Below, in pieces: positions 24,613 to 32,904 of a stretch of DNA of 64,000 bases. Position 1 is the first letter of the stretch; the number at the start of each line of letters is the position of its first letter. The DNA lies in contig NC_013203.1 in the NCBI RefSeq assembly GCF_000024225.1, positions 806,001-870,000 on the forward strand. Direction: 5' to 3'. The position numbers and the translations under genes are program-made. The notes under the pieces are model-generated. The model worked only from the letters and a program-made list of their open reading frames with translations. It ran no database searches and had not been told where the DNA came from. The DNA comes from Lancefieldella parvula DSM 20469. Lineage in GTDB: Bacteria; Actinomycetota; Coriobacteriia; Coriobacteriales; Atopobiaceae.

Positions 24613-26010
24613 ATGAATATTTATGACCACTTTGCTCACGAGGATGAATATCCAGAGCTCAACATAGAGGCGATGTCTGAACGACTAGCAAAGGCTCTGT
24701 CTTTTAAGACGGTATATGTAGACGCTGATACAACTGATTGGACGCAATTTGATGGCCTGCAACAGCACATTGTTGATAGTTTCCCATATGTTATGACCGC
24801 AGCTTCCAACGTTGAAGTGATTGGTCACTCGCTACTCATTGAAATTCCAGGATCTAACCATGAGCTTCCTGCATTGATGCTTATTGCACACCAAGACGTT
24901 GTTCCTGTTGTACCTGGAACGGAAGATGCATGGACGCATGACCCCTTTGGCGGAGATGTCGACGACACCTATATTTGGGGGCGAGGCGCGCTCGACATCA
25001 AAGATATGCTCATGGGAGAGCTTGAGGCATTGGAGTATCTGCTTTCACAGGGTTTCTCGCCAAAACGCTCTATCTACCTGGCATTTGGCGAGGACGAAGA
25101 GGTCTTAAGCCACGGCGCCACCAAGCTTGCAGAGGTAATGGCCGCACGAGAAATGCGTGCAGCTTGCCTGTTAGACGAAGGTACCACCACATTTTTTGAC
25201 GGCAGTGCATACGGTGCACCTAAGGCCACGGTGGCCGACATCTGTATCTCACAAAAGGGTTTCTTGAACGTTAAGCTCACCGCACTCGGACATGGAGGAC
25301 ATTCCTCTAATCCGTTTGGTGGAACATCACTTGAGCATTTGACCTGCGCGCTTGCAGCTCTTTCTAAAGCTAAACCTCAACCTGAGCTTAATGATATTGT
25401 CAAAGAAACCTTTAAAGTTCTTGCACCAGAAATTACAGAAGAACCTTTTGTATCCCTGGTACATGATGTTGATACAAATGCAGATAAAATTGCAGTTGCA
25501 GCAGCTCAGATTAAAGAGATCTATCCATTTGTCACTACAACATATGCCTTTAATATGCTTGAGGGTTCAAGCAGTGCGGCTAATGTTATGCCTGGTAATG
25601 TCAATGCAATCATCAACATCAGGCTGCTTCCTGGTGTAAGCGTCAACAAAACTGTTGAGCACATTAAACAGGTGGTGGCTCAAGTTGACCCTAACATCGA
25701 CGTTGAGGTTTTGCACTCCACTTCTGCGGGAAGAATTGATTCTCCAATTGGAGCCGGCTATCAAGAACTCAAGGCCATCATGGAACATTACCATCCAGGC
25801 GTTACTTTTGTTCCATCGTTTGTATGTGGTGGTACCGATTCCGTTCGATATGAGGGAATCTGCGATTCTATTCTGCGTATTTGTCCTTTTAGGCCAACAC
25901 CAGAAGATGAGGCAAACGGCGTTCACGGCATTGATGAACGTATCGAGAAACGCGTTTATGCCCAAGGTATCCGCGTTCTTGTGGCCTTTGTTAAACAAAT
26001 GTGCCAATAA
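24613..26010 (+). CDS. M20-family metallopeptidase (carboxypeptidase/dipeptidase)
   Basis: Zinc exopeptidase of the M20 clan. The metal site shows as HQDVVPV (His near 94), GRGALDIKDM (bridging Asp), GEDEE (general base and ligand) and a late CGGTDSVRY segment. The lid/dimerisation domain begins with HGGHSSNPFG near residue 236. The arrangement resembles the CNDP/PM20D1-like group more than PepT. Its 465 residues are complete and no signal peptide is seen, so it probably works on cytoplasmic peptides or N-acyl amino acids. Confidence 0.88.
   Translation: MNIYDHFAHEDEYPELNIEAMSERLAKALSFKTVYVDADTTDWTQFDGLQQHIVDSFPYVMTAASNVEVIGHSLLIEIPGSNHELPALMLIAHQDVVPVVPGTEDAWTHDPFGGDVDDTYIWGRGALDIKDMLMGELEALEYLLSQGFSPKRSIYLAFGEDEEVLSHGATKLAEVMAAREMRAACLLDEGTTTFFDGSAYGAPKATVADICISQKGFLNVKLTALGHGGHSSNPFGGTSLEHLTCALAALSKAKPQPELNDIVKETFKVLAPEITEEPFVSLVHDVDTNADKIAVAAAQIKEIYPFVTTTYAFNMLEGSSSAANVMPGNVNAIINIRLLPGVSVNKTVEHIKQVVAQVDPNIDVEVLHSTSAGRIDSPIGAGYQELKAIMEHYHPGVTFVPSFVCGGTDSVRYEGICDSILRICPFRPTPEDEANGVHGIDERIEKRVYAQGIRVLVAFVKQMCQ
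25050..25060 (-). repeat. Copy of the GCGAGAAACCC motif
   Basis: Exact copy, minus orientation, inside the M20 peptidase coding sequence; extends to the 12-mer (to 25061). Confidence 0.6.
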
Positions 26011-26076
26011 TTTGCTATCGCACAACTTACGTTAAAATAGAAACATGTTATGTTCTACAAAAAGGGGAGAATCACG

Positions 26077-26808
26077 TTGCAAACTAGGCAGCAGCTAGCT
26101 AATCAAGTAGCATCCCAAATTAAAGAAGCAGCAGACGCTAATGCAGCAAAAGCTCAGGCAGAAGGTACTATTACTGATCCAGTTGGTAGTTCTAACAATC
26201 CTTCCAATGCTATTTTTACCGTTGCAAACGTTATTACATTTTGCAGATTGATTCTTACAATTGTCTTCCTCGTTCTCTTCTCAACAGGTGGAAATCGTTG
26301 GGTTGCGCTTGGTTGTTATGTAACCGCAGCTGTCACTGACTTTCTTGACGGTCAGATTGCTCGTAGAACACAGACCGTCAGCTGGCTGGGTAAAATCATG
26401 GATCCTATCATGGATCGAGTCCTTCTTATTACTGGTGTTCTCGGGCTCCTAATTATTGGTGAGCTTCCTCTTTGGATTCCGCTGTTTGTTATTGGACGAG
26501 ACGTTTACCTTACCCTGGGTGCACTTGTAGTTCGCAAATTCCGTAGACGTCCCATTGATGTTGCCTTTGTAGGTAAAGCTGCAACTGCATTTTTGATGAC
26601 TGGCTTTAGCCTGCTTCTCCTAGGCATTCCCGTTGTTTCCGGACTTGGACTAGTAAACGTTAACTGGCTTCCAGGTCTTAATTCTGAAAGTAGTGCTCTA
26701 GGCATCTTCTTTGTGTACATAGGAATTATTTTCTCGGCAATTACCGCCATTGTTTATACTGTTGAAGCGGCTAAAATAGTTAAAGATAGTAAAATCACTC
26801 AAGCATAA
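26077..26808 (+). CDS. CDP-alcohol phosphatidyltransferase family protein
   Basis: Integral membrane enzyme that joins a CDP-linked lipid to an alcohol. The signature DGQIAR, G and DPIMD (a DGxxAR...G...D...D pattern) is complete near residues 90-112, with about five hydrophobic helices. I chose the TTG at 26077, as AAAGGGGAG sits seven bases before it; the in-frame ATG at 26050 adds nine residues but has no ribosome site. This is a second copy beside pgsA at 54998, with a longer 70-residue N-terminal extension. It may be a cardiolipin- or glycolipid-type synthase; the exact alcohol is unknown. Confidence 0.85.
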   Translation: MQTRQQLANQVASQIKEAADANAAKAQAEGTITDPVGSSNNPSNAIFTVANVITFCRLILTIVFLVLFSTGGNRWVALGCYVTAAVTDFLDGQIARRTQTVSWLGKIMDPIMDRVLLITGVLGLLIIGELPLWIPLFVIGRDVYLTLGALVVRKFRRRPIDVAFVGKAATAFLMTGFSLLLLGIPVVSGLGLVNVNWLPGLNSESSALGIFFVYIGIIFSAITAIVYTVEAAKIVKDSKITQA

Positions 26809-26820
26809 GTTAGGTTGTTT

Positions 26821-28044
26821 ATGACTTTCCTCCAGCACAACCATGTATCTTTGCGCCAGCTCTCTTATAAGACGCTGGCTTTTCTTGTAAGTTTGCTGCT
26901 TGTGATTGTCCTCACCGCTCCTTTTATACCTGCATCTAAGGTTCTGGCAGAAAATACCTCTTCTAACAAGTCTTCTGTAACCGATGAACCAAAACTTACC
27001 GAGGCAACTACTGCAATTGTTACTGATTCACAGGGAAACGTTCTTTGGAGTAAAAATCCCGATCAAGAGCTTCCTATGGCATCCATCACTAAGGTCATGA
27101 CTGCGATTGTTGCACTTGATTCAGGTGTTAATCTTGATGAGCCTTGTAAAATCACTGTTCCAGATCTTGAAGAAGGCTCACAGGTTGCAGGTTTAACCTC
27201 GGACGATACTCCAACACTCAGGCAGCTTATTATGATGATGTTGGTATATTCGGCAAATGACGCTGCTTATAACATTGCCATCAACGTATCCGGCTCTCAG
27301 CAGGCCTTTGCTGATCAAATGAACAAGAAAGCCGCTGAGATTGGCATGACTCATACGCAATTTCAGAATCCTCACGGCTTAGATGCCGACGGTCATTATT
27401 CAACGGCACGAGACCTTGCTCTGATGGGTCGTTATGCTCGAGAACATTACCCACTAATCGCAAGTGCTGTTCATACCAGGTCATACACCACAACGGTAGG
27501 AGGGGAGCAACGTACATTCCACTCAACTGATGATCTTATGGATACTTATCGTGGTCTTCTCGGCATCAAAACAGGCGCAGAAGATTCTGGTACCGCTTTC
27601 TTAGGAGCTTCCAAGCGTGGAAACATCACGCTTTATACCTGCGTGCTTGGTTGCGAGACCATACAAGGTCGTTTTGACGATACAGCCATACTGATGAACT
27701 GGGCTTATCGCAATTACAACCGTATAAGCGTTCAGCGTGCTGACCAGATTATTCAAATCCGTCCCAGTGAAGATAATTTCTTGTTCTCTACAGTAGTTAA
27801 ACCACTAACCTCCACTACGTATATGGCTTGGCCAGGATCTAAAGATTTTACGTATCAGACAACTATGCTTTCACTCAACTACCCAGTAGCTGATGAGCAA
27901 CTGATTTCTTCAACAGACTGGTCGCAGGATTCTGCGAGAGTAGGAACTACCATTACTCAGGCGCATGTCACACTTTGGACTATTCCAGCCTACAACCTCT
28001 TTGACCTCCATTCGGTTGCTCCGTATCTCTTTGGAGAAAACTAA
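26821..28044 (+). CDS. D-alanyl-D-alanine carboxypeptidase (DacA-type PBP)
   Basis: Exported low-molecular-weight penicillin-binding protein trimming pentapeptides in peptidoglycan. A signal peptide covers about residues 1-45 (hydrophobic core LAFLVSLLLVIVLTAPF). Active-site motifs appear in order: SITK (Ser near 89), SAND near 142 and KTG near 250. A C-terminal all-beta region follows, but the amphipathic anchor is not obvious. ATG 26821 was preferred over a TTG six bases earlier. The stop overlaps the next start (TAATG), linking it to a GcvT-like gene and ridA. Confidence 0.92.
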   Translation: MTFLQHNHVSLRQLSYKTLAFLVSLLLVIVLTAPFIPASKVLAENTSSNKSSVTDEPKLTEATTAIVTDSQGNVLWSKNPDQELPMASITKVMTAIVALDSGVNLDEPCKITVPDLEEGSQVAGLTSDDTPTLRQLIMMMLVYSANDAAYNIAINVSGSQQAFADQMNKKAAEIGMTHTQFQNPHGLDADGHYSTARDLALMGRYAREHYPLIASAVHTRSYTTTVGGEQRTFHSTDDLMDTYRGLLGIKTGAEDSGTAFLGASKRGNITLYTCVLGCETIQGRFDDTAILMNWAYRNYNRISVQRADQIIQIRPSEDNFLFSTVVKPLTSTTYMAWPGSKDFTYQTTMLSLNYPVADEQLISSTDWSQDSARVGTTITQAHVTLWTIPAYNLFDLHSVAPYLFGEN

Positions 28045-28886
28045 TGTCTGAGCAGAAACGCTCTATCCTCCATACCGAGCTTGAATATCTTGGCGCGCAA
28101 TTCTCAACCTCACCTGAAGGCTTCGACTTAGCCCAATCTTTCTATGGCGAGAAACCCCTTGAGGATGCTCTAAAGGACTGCGTCCTTGTTGATCTCAGTG
28201 GTATTAGTTACACACTTGTAAGTGGAGCGTCAGCTCAGAATTTTGTTGAAGCTGTCTTTGCAGGTAAACAGCTTGAGATAGGGGAGACTTCTTTTGAGTG
28301 TGTGCTCACAGGAGATGGATCTCTATCTTCCATCGCACTTCTCGCGCGTTCTGGTCAAAACGAGTACGTTGTACTTGATGCTTCTAAGCGCTCACTTATC
28401 CTTGAAGAGTGGCTTTCTATCATTGCTTCTGTTGAACAAAACGGCATAGCTCCTTATGCTGAGGTGTCTTTGGAAAATGCAACTCCGCTGCTGACGCCAC
28501 TTCTTCTTGCTGGTAAAAAAATAGAAAAAGTTCTTATGGACTATCTTGGTGAGCAACAGCTTCCAGAAGAGTCAAAACTTTGTAACCTTATGCTTGACCA
28601 GACAATCCCAGCTCTTGTAGCTAATGTTTCAACTAAGAAAGTTCCTGCATATTTAGTTATGATTCCTCCGGTTCATACGGTAATTCTTTTTAGGAGTCTA
28701 CTTTCTTTTGAGACAGTTCATCCTCTTGGACACAAACAACTTGCTAAAGGTTTGAAAACGTATCTTCCATGGTTTTCAGAACTTGCAAGTAACACTAAAG
28801 TAGTATTAGCTAAAGATAAACTTGAGGGTTGGGGTTTACTTAGAACCTCCGATGATTTCATTGGTGCAAGAGGAGATCTTCTATGA
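28044..28886 (+). CDS. GcvT-like (aminomethyltransferase-fold) protein
   Basis: A 280-residue protein whose N-terminal half resembles the folate-binding domain of glycine cleavage T proteins: CVLVDLSGISYTLVSGASAQ and FAGKQLEIGE, then TGDGSLSSIALLAR near residue 90. No KGCYxGQE motif of the YgfZ family is present, and no other glycine-cleavage genes are nearby. It is coupled to dacA by TAATG and to ridA by an ATGA overlap, so all three are made together. Whether it binds folate is unknown; assignment rests on fold-like motifs only. Confidence 0.55.
   Translation: MSEQKRSILHTELEYLGAQFSTSPEGFDLAQSFYGEKPLEDALKDCVLVDLSGISYTLVSGASAQNFVEAVFAGKQLEIGETSFECVLTGDGSLSSIALLARSGQNEYVVLDASKRSLILEEWLSIIASVEQNGIAPYAEVSLENATPLLTPLLLAGKKIEKVLMDYLGEQQLPEESKLCNLMLDQTIPALVANVSTKKVPAYLVMIPPVHTVILFRSLLSFETVHPLGHKQLAKGLKTYLPWFSELASNTKVVLAKDKLEGWGLLRTSDDFIGARGDLL
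28147..28157 (+). repeat. Copy of the GCGAGAAACCC motif
   Basis: Exact copy inside the GcvT-like coding sequence, extended by a leading G (28146) to the 12-mer. Confidence 0.6.
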
Positions 28887-29263
28887 AATATGCAATTAAT
28901 GCAGTAGGTGTCCCAACTCCTATGGGGCCATACTCCCAAGGTACTACTGCAGGTAGATTAGTATTTGTAACTGGTCAAATTGCAGTATCTGCAGAAAATC
29001 CAAACAAATTAATTGACGGTGGAGTTGAAGAACAGACAACTCGCATCATTCATCTTGCTCAGTCAATTCTGGCAGAAGCAGGATGTACGCTTTCTGATGT
29101 TGCTCAGACAACTATCTACCTTGCCGATATCAATGATTTACCTAAAGTAAATGAGATTTACAGACAGTATTTTGTCCTTCCAGCGCCTAGTCGAGCAGTT
29201 GTTGAAGTTTCTGCGTTACCACTTGGTGCGCTCATCGAAATGAACTGCATCGCGTGCCGTTAA
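28883..29263 (+). CDS. ridA: RidA family enamine/imine deaminase
   Basis: Hydrolyses reactive enamines and imines released by PLP enzymes, protecting them from 2-aminoacrylate. The YSQGT, FVTGQI, AGCTLSDVAQTTIYL and PAPSRAVVEV stretches are typical; the last carries the catalytic arginine, followed by PLGALIEMNCIA with the acid residue. Its 126 residues are full length and likely form a trimer. The start overlaps the GcvT-like gene by four bases (ATGA). Confidence 0.93.
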   Translation: MKYAINAVGVPTPMGPYSQGTTAGRLVFVTGQIAVSAENPNKLIDGGVEEQTTRIIHLAQSILAEAGCTLSDVAQTTIYLADINDLPKVNEIYRQYFVLPAPSRAVVEVSALPLGALIEMNCIACR

Positions 29264-29302
29264 GCGTTATTATTATCTTGTAACCAAAATTAAGGAGAAA
29301 CT

Positions 29303-29719
29303 ATGTCAACTGACGACATCAAACAGCAGTCACCAGACTCGACAGAGATTTTCCGCATGCCATCAGCTGACGCTACGGTTCCAGACCTCATGGCTCAACA
29401 AAAGCCATCTCATCCTGTCCTTACCATTGTTAAGGGACCACAGACTGGTCAAACTTTTGAGCTTAATCTTCCACAGATTTCTCTTGGTAGAGATCCAAAG
29501 AGCAGCGTTTTCTTAAATGACATGACGGTATCCAGAAATCATGCCACTATTGATCTTTCTAACCTTTCCCTTGGTTACGCAACTATTGAAGACCTCGATT
29601 CTCTCAATGGTACTTGGGTTGATGGTGCCATTATCAATAAAGCTACGCTACGCGATGGTTCAACCATTCAGATTGGCACGTTCCGTATGGTCTTTCATAC
29701 CAGTAGAGTTTCAGCTTAA
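29303..29719 (+). CDS. FHA-domain protein, GarA/OdhI-like
   Basis: Small soluble phosphopeptide-binding protein. The FHA domain (about residues 48-130) shows LGRDPKSSVFLNDMTVSRNHATI and DLDSLNGTWVDG. The N-terminal tail contains DSTEIFRMP, resembling the phosphorylated ETTSVFR segment of mycobacterial GarA and corynebacterial OdhI, which are switched by Ser/Thr kinases and control 2-oxoglutarate metabolism. The downstream neighbour is an FtsR-type MerR regulator, as in other Actinobacteria. No kinase gene lies in the window, so the phosphorylation switch is inference. AAGGAG precedes the start. Confidence 0.82.
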   Translation: MSTDDIKQQSPDSTEIFRMPSADATVPDLMAQQKPSHPVLTIVKGPQTGQTFELNLPQISLGRDPKSSVFLNDMTVSRNHATIDLSNLSLGYATIEDLDSLNGTWVDGAIINKATLRDGSTIQIGTFRMVFHTSRVSA

Positions 29720-29736
29720 AGTTAAAGGATAACTTT

Positions 29737-30600
29737 ATGGCTGATTCAAGCTTTCTTACCATCGGTAAAGTAGTCAAGAAATTACAGACACTCTATCCAG
29801 ACTTGAGTGTTTCTAAAGTCAGATACCTACAAAATGAGGGCTTAATTACCCCCATTAGGACCGCTGGTGGCTATCGTTTGTATTCTCAAAATGACGTTAA
29901 ACGCCTTGAGACCATTCTGTATTTGCAGAAAAATCGCTTTATGCCGCTCTCCGTCATTAAAGAAGAACTTGATAGACAAGATAAAAACCTTGAAGCTGAA
30001 CTACAAGTCCATGATCAAGCTGTTGAAGCCACTAACACTGAGGCTCAAGCTACACCAGAAGCTCAAGGTTCTTCTCGCGAGGTTCAATCACCACTTGATG
30101 GAAAACAAGTTTCCCAAGCAATTCTTGGCGCAACACATGCTGACGCTATTGTTGTTCCTGTGGATGACCCTGAAATTGTCCAGAAATATCACGCCATTGA
30201 TCGCATTCCAGAAATTGTGGGATGCTCTGTAGGATTTGTTCGTCAGCTTTCCGAAGCAGGCGTTATTACCCTTAAACGATCTCCACATGGTAGAGACCTT
30301 GTAGACGGCAAAGATCTTACGTTGATTCGCCTTTGTAGTGATCTTCGTCACTTTGGTTTTGAGCCTAAAAACCTGCGACAATACGTTATGGCTGCAAACC
30401 GAGAGTCTAGTATGTTTGCTAAATCACTTGTCGTATATGCCAAAAAAGGTGGGGGAGTTGAAGTTGACTATACTGATGAAACTCGTCAGAAGTTTATGGC
30501 AGCTCTAACCCGCATGTTAGGCCTTACTAATGCAATTAGAAATGAACTTATCACTAAATTAGTTCGTGAATCTTTTAAGGATATGCGCCTAGACGAGTAA
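29737..30600 (+). CDS. MerR-family regulator, FtsR-like
   Basis: A 287-residue DNA-binding protein. The N-terminal MerR winged helix (residues 4-75) reads TIGKVVKKL, SKVRYLQNEGLITP and GGYRLYSQNDVKRL, close to actinobacterial FtsR, which activates ftsZ in Corynebacterium. The central region (about 80-140) is a Gln/Glu/Ala-rich linker. A second helical segment with GFVRQLSEAGVI near 165 resembles another HTH. Location directly after the GarA-like gene matches the odhI-ftsR order. Direct control of ftsZ cannot be tested here. Confidence 0.8.
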   Translation: MADSSFLTIGKVVKKLQTLYPDLSVSKVRYLQNEGLITPIRTAGGYRLYSQNDVKRLETILYLQKNRFMPLSVIKEELDRQDKNLEAELQVHDQAVEATNTEAQATPEAQGSSREVQSPLDGKQVSQAILGATHADAIVVPVDDPEIVQKYHAIDRIPEIVGCSVGFVRQLSEAGVITLKRSPHGRDLVDGKDLTLIRLCSDLRHFGFEPKNLRQYVMAANRESSMFAKSLVVYAKKGGGVEVDYTDETRQKFMAALTRMLGLTNAIRNELITKLVRESFKDMRLDE

Positions 30601-30652
30601 TCTAGGTGTATATAACTATTCATTAATTTTTGATTTTGAATGTGAGGACACT

Positions 30653-31186
30653 GTGTCTACGTATGATTATGAGAGTCATATCATTAGCATTCCTGATTAT
30701 CCAGAGCCAGGTGTTATCTTTAAAGATGTAACTCCACTTTTTAAAGACCCTGAGTGCTTCCACGCAGTTGTCGATGACATTGCAGAGCACTTTGCAGATG
30801 CAGGAATTACAAAGGTTATTGGTGCTGAGGCTCGTGGTTTTCTTGTTGGAACCCCTGTAGCCTACAGACTAGGTGCAGGCTTTGTTCCTGCTCGTAAGCC
30901 TGGCAAGCTACCTCGTGAGGTGTACGCTCAAGCTTATGATCTTGAGTACGGTACTAGTGAGCTTCAAATTCATACTGACGCACTTACCCCCGACGACGTA
31001 GTTCTTATTGCTGATGATCTTGTTGCTACTGGCGGTACCTGTGTTGCTTGTGCTCAACTTGCCGAGAAGGCCGGTGCAAAAGTAGCTGGTTTTGCATTTG
31101 CACTTGAGCTTTGCTATCTTCACCCAAGAGAAATTATTGGTAAATGCTTTGATCAAGAGGTCTACACCCTTATTAAGGTTCAATAA
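30653..31186 (+). CDS. apt: Adenine phosphoribosyltransferase
   Basis: Salvages adenine to AMP using PRPP. The PRPP loop VVLIADDLVATGGT lies near residue 118. Purine-side motifs are PDYPEPGVIFKDVTPL at the N terminus and GAEARGFLVGTPVAYRLG near 62, followed by RKPGKLPREVY. The start is GTG with GAGGA six to seven bases upstream. Length is 177 residues, as expected. A hairpin terminator follows, so it ends its transcription unit. Confidence 0.95.
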   Translation: MSTYDYESHIISIPDYPEPGVIFKDVTPLFKDPECFHAVVDDIAEHFADAGITKVIGAEARGFLVGTPVAYRLGAGFVPARKPGKLPREVYAQAYDLEYGTSELQIHTDALTPDDVVLIADDLVATGGTCVACAQLAEKAGAKVAGFAFALELCYLHPREIIGKCFDQEVYTLIKVQ

Positions 31187-31214
31187 GCATAATTGCTTAC
31201 ATCAAACTCACTTT

Positions 31215-31248
31215 AGGCTGGCAAGATTGTATGCTTGTCAGCCTTTTA
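31215..31248 (+). terminator. Terminator of apt
   Basis: AGGCTG-G-CAAG pairs with CTTG-T-CAGCCT (one G-U) over an eight-base loop, followed by TTTTATT. Confidence 0.85.
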
Positions 31249-31578
31249 TTTTGTATACATAAGCATTTTGTTAATTAAAGTAAACTTGTTTGCAATGCAT
31301 AGATTTTCTCCATAATCGCAGGTCAAAGTTAAATTTATGCAATGTTATTTACTTATCACACGTTAAATAGCTGCGTAAATGTTCTTTCAAGTTTGTATGA
31401 AATACCATTTTCGGGGTAAACTATTCAAATACTCAATAGGGTAGCTTCCTGTCAACATGGGTTTCTCGCTAAGAAATCGGCAAATTGACTTTGATTTTTT
31501 ATCAAATGAGCTATCCTAGATGACAAAGCAAAGCAACACGTAGCCCAATTGTTTTCGTGCTTTGCGGAAGGAGCTTAT
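31249..31578 (+). other. Long upstream region of the NlpC/P60 gene
   Basis: This 330-bp non-coding stretch holds a CATAAT -10-like box near 31312, the fragment GGGGTAAAC with a CTATT/AATAG stem and AATAGGGTA (about 31415-31450), one GCGAGAAACCC copy (31459-31469), and a TTTGAT-N5-ATCAAA inverted repeat (31490-31506). A closer promoter (TTGATT with TATCCT) is possible. AAGGAGC precedes the start codon. Confidence 0.45.
31459..31469 (-). repeat. Copy of the GCGAGAAACCC motif
   Basis: Exact copy, minus orientation, in the non-coding region upstream of the NlpC/P60 gene. Confidence 0.6.
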
Positions 31579-32775
31579 ATGTCACAGCGCCGATCTTTCA
31601 CAAGACGAGACGCTCTCTTATTTGCAGGTCTTGGTGTAGCTGCTACGCTGCTTACTCCAGCTAGGCTATTCGCAGACCCACAAAGCGATCTTGAGGCCGC
31701 ATCTGCCCAGTTAGACTCACTTGGTGCAGCTCTTGCAGAAGCCATGGATAACCTTAACGAGAAAACCTATGCACTTGACGCTACCAACAACAAGATTGGT
31801 GAAGTTCAAGAGCAGATTGCAGAAACCACAAACCAGCTCAATCAGCAGCGCCTGGTCCTTTCTGCAGCAATGAGGAGTGCTTATAAAGCAGGCCCACAGG
31901 AAACTTTGGACTTCCTCCTTGGAGCATCAAGCCCAGAGGACTTTGTCAGCCGTGTCTATTATATGGACCGCACTAGCAAGCAAGAGGCTGACTCCATTAA
32001 TACGGTTAAGACTCTTGGCGATCAACTTCAGGCTCAGCAGCTTGAGCTTCAAGCCGAGCAAGAGAATCTCCAAGCTCAGGTCGCAGAAATGAAAACAACC
32101 GCAGATGGTCTTCAAAGCCAAGTTGCGGAAGCTAAGGCTTACTATGACTCTCTTGATGCAGAGGTAAAAGCACAGCTTGCCGCTCAAGAGGCTGCATCAG
32201 CAAATAACAACGTTGCTTATGCAATTGAGACTGTTACTCGTGAGAACCCCTCTAACAGCTCTGAGTCCAACGATAGCCCCTCTAACAGTTCAAATTCAAA
32301 CTCCAGCTCTTCGAGCTCTAGCAACTCCAGTAGCAGTTCTAACTCTGGTAGTGGCTCTAACTCTAGTAGTGGGTCTGGTTCAGGCAGCGGATCACACTCC
32401 AGCGGTGGTGGCGGTGGTTATCCAGCCGCAGGCGGCGGCGTTGCCACTGCTTATGCTTGCATTGGCTATCCATACGTTTGGGGTGGAGCTTCTCCTGCTT
32501 CTGGCTTTGACTGCGGTGGTCTGGTCTATTACTGCTTCCTTGGTTATCGCAAAGGTACTGCAGGAACCATTGGACGCGCCATTCGTGCTGCTGGTAACTG
32601 GCACGATTCCATGGATGAGCTCAATTATGGTGACATCATCTTTACCCGTGCAGGCTACGAGCATGTTGGAATCTATATCGGCGGTGGTCGCATGATTCAT
32701 GCAGCCAACGAGTCTGTCGGCGTCATCGAGGGTCCTGTTTACGCTTGCTATGGTGGAGGACCATTCTCTGGCTAA
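31579..32775 (+). CDS. Secreted NlpC/P60 peptidoglycan hydrolase with coiled coil and Ser-rich linker
   Basis: Cell-wall endopeptidase of 398 residues. The N terminus has SFTRRDALLFAGLGVAATLL, a twin-arginine-like export signal ending near FA-D (about residue 33). Residues 35-215 form a PcsB/RipA-like coiled coil. Residues 225-285 are a low-complexity Ser/Asn/Gly linker. The NlpC/P60 domain follows, with catalytic Cys in SGFDCGGL (near 311) and His in YEHVGIYIGGG (near 360). I chose ATG 31579 as AAGGAGC lies eight bases upstream. Role is probably daughter-cell separation. Tat rather than Sec export is an inference from the two arginines. Confidence 0.9.
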   Translation: MSQRRSFTRRDALLFAGLGVAATLLTPARLFADPQSDLEAASAQLDSLGAALAEAMDNLNEKTYALDATNNKIGEVQEQIAETTNQLNQQRLVLSAAMRSAYKAGPQETLDFLLGASSPEDFVSRVYYMDRTSKQEADSINTVKTLGDQLQAQQLELQAEQENLQAQVAEMKTTADGLQSQVAEAKAYYDSLDAEVKAQLAAQEAASANNNVAYAIETVTRENPSNSSESNDSPSNSSNSNSSSSSSSNSSSSSNSGSGSNSSSGSGSGSGSHSSGGGGGYPAAGGGVATAYACIGYPYVWGGASPASGFDCGGLVYYCFLGYRKGTAGTIGRAIRAAGNWHDSMDELNYGDIIFTRAGYEHVGIYIGGGRMIHAANESVGVIEGPVYACYGGGPFSG

Positions 32776-32833
32776 TCATAGTTGGGTACGCGCCCTCAAC
32801 TACGTACAAATTTTGTACAAATTTTAACTATAC

Positions 32834-32879
32834 GCACGTAAAGTCGTACAATATCCAAGTACGCTTTACGTGCTTTTTT
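32834..32879 (+). terminator. Terminator of NlpC/P60 gene
   Basis: A 15-bp stem (GCACGTAAAG then CGTAC, with one bulged T, paired to GTACG and CTTTACGTGC) is followed by six T residues. Confidence 0.92.
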
Positions 32880-32904
32880 CAACCATTAACCGCTAGGGGA
32901 GATT

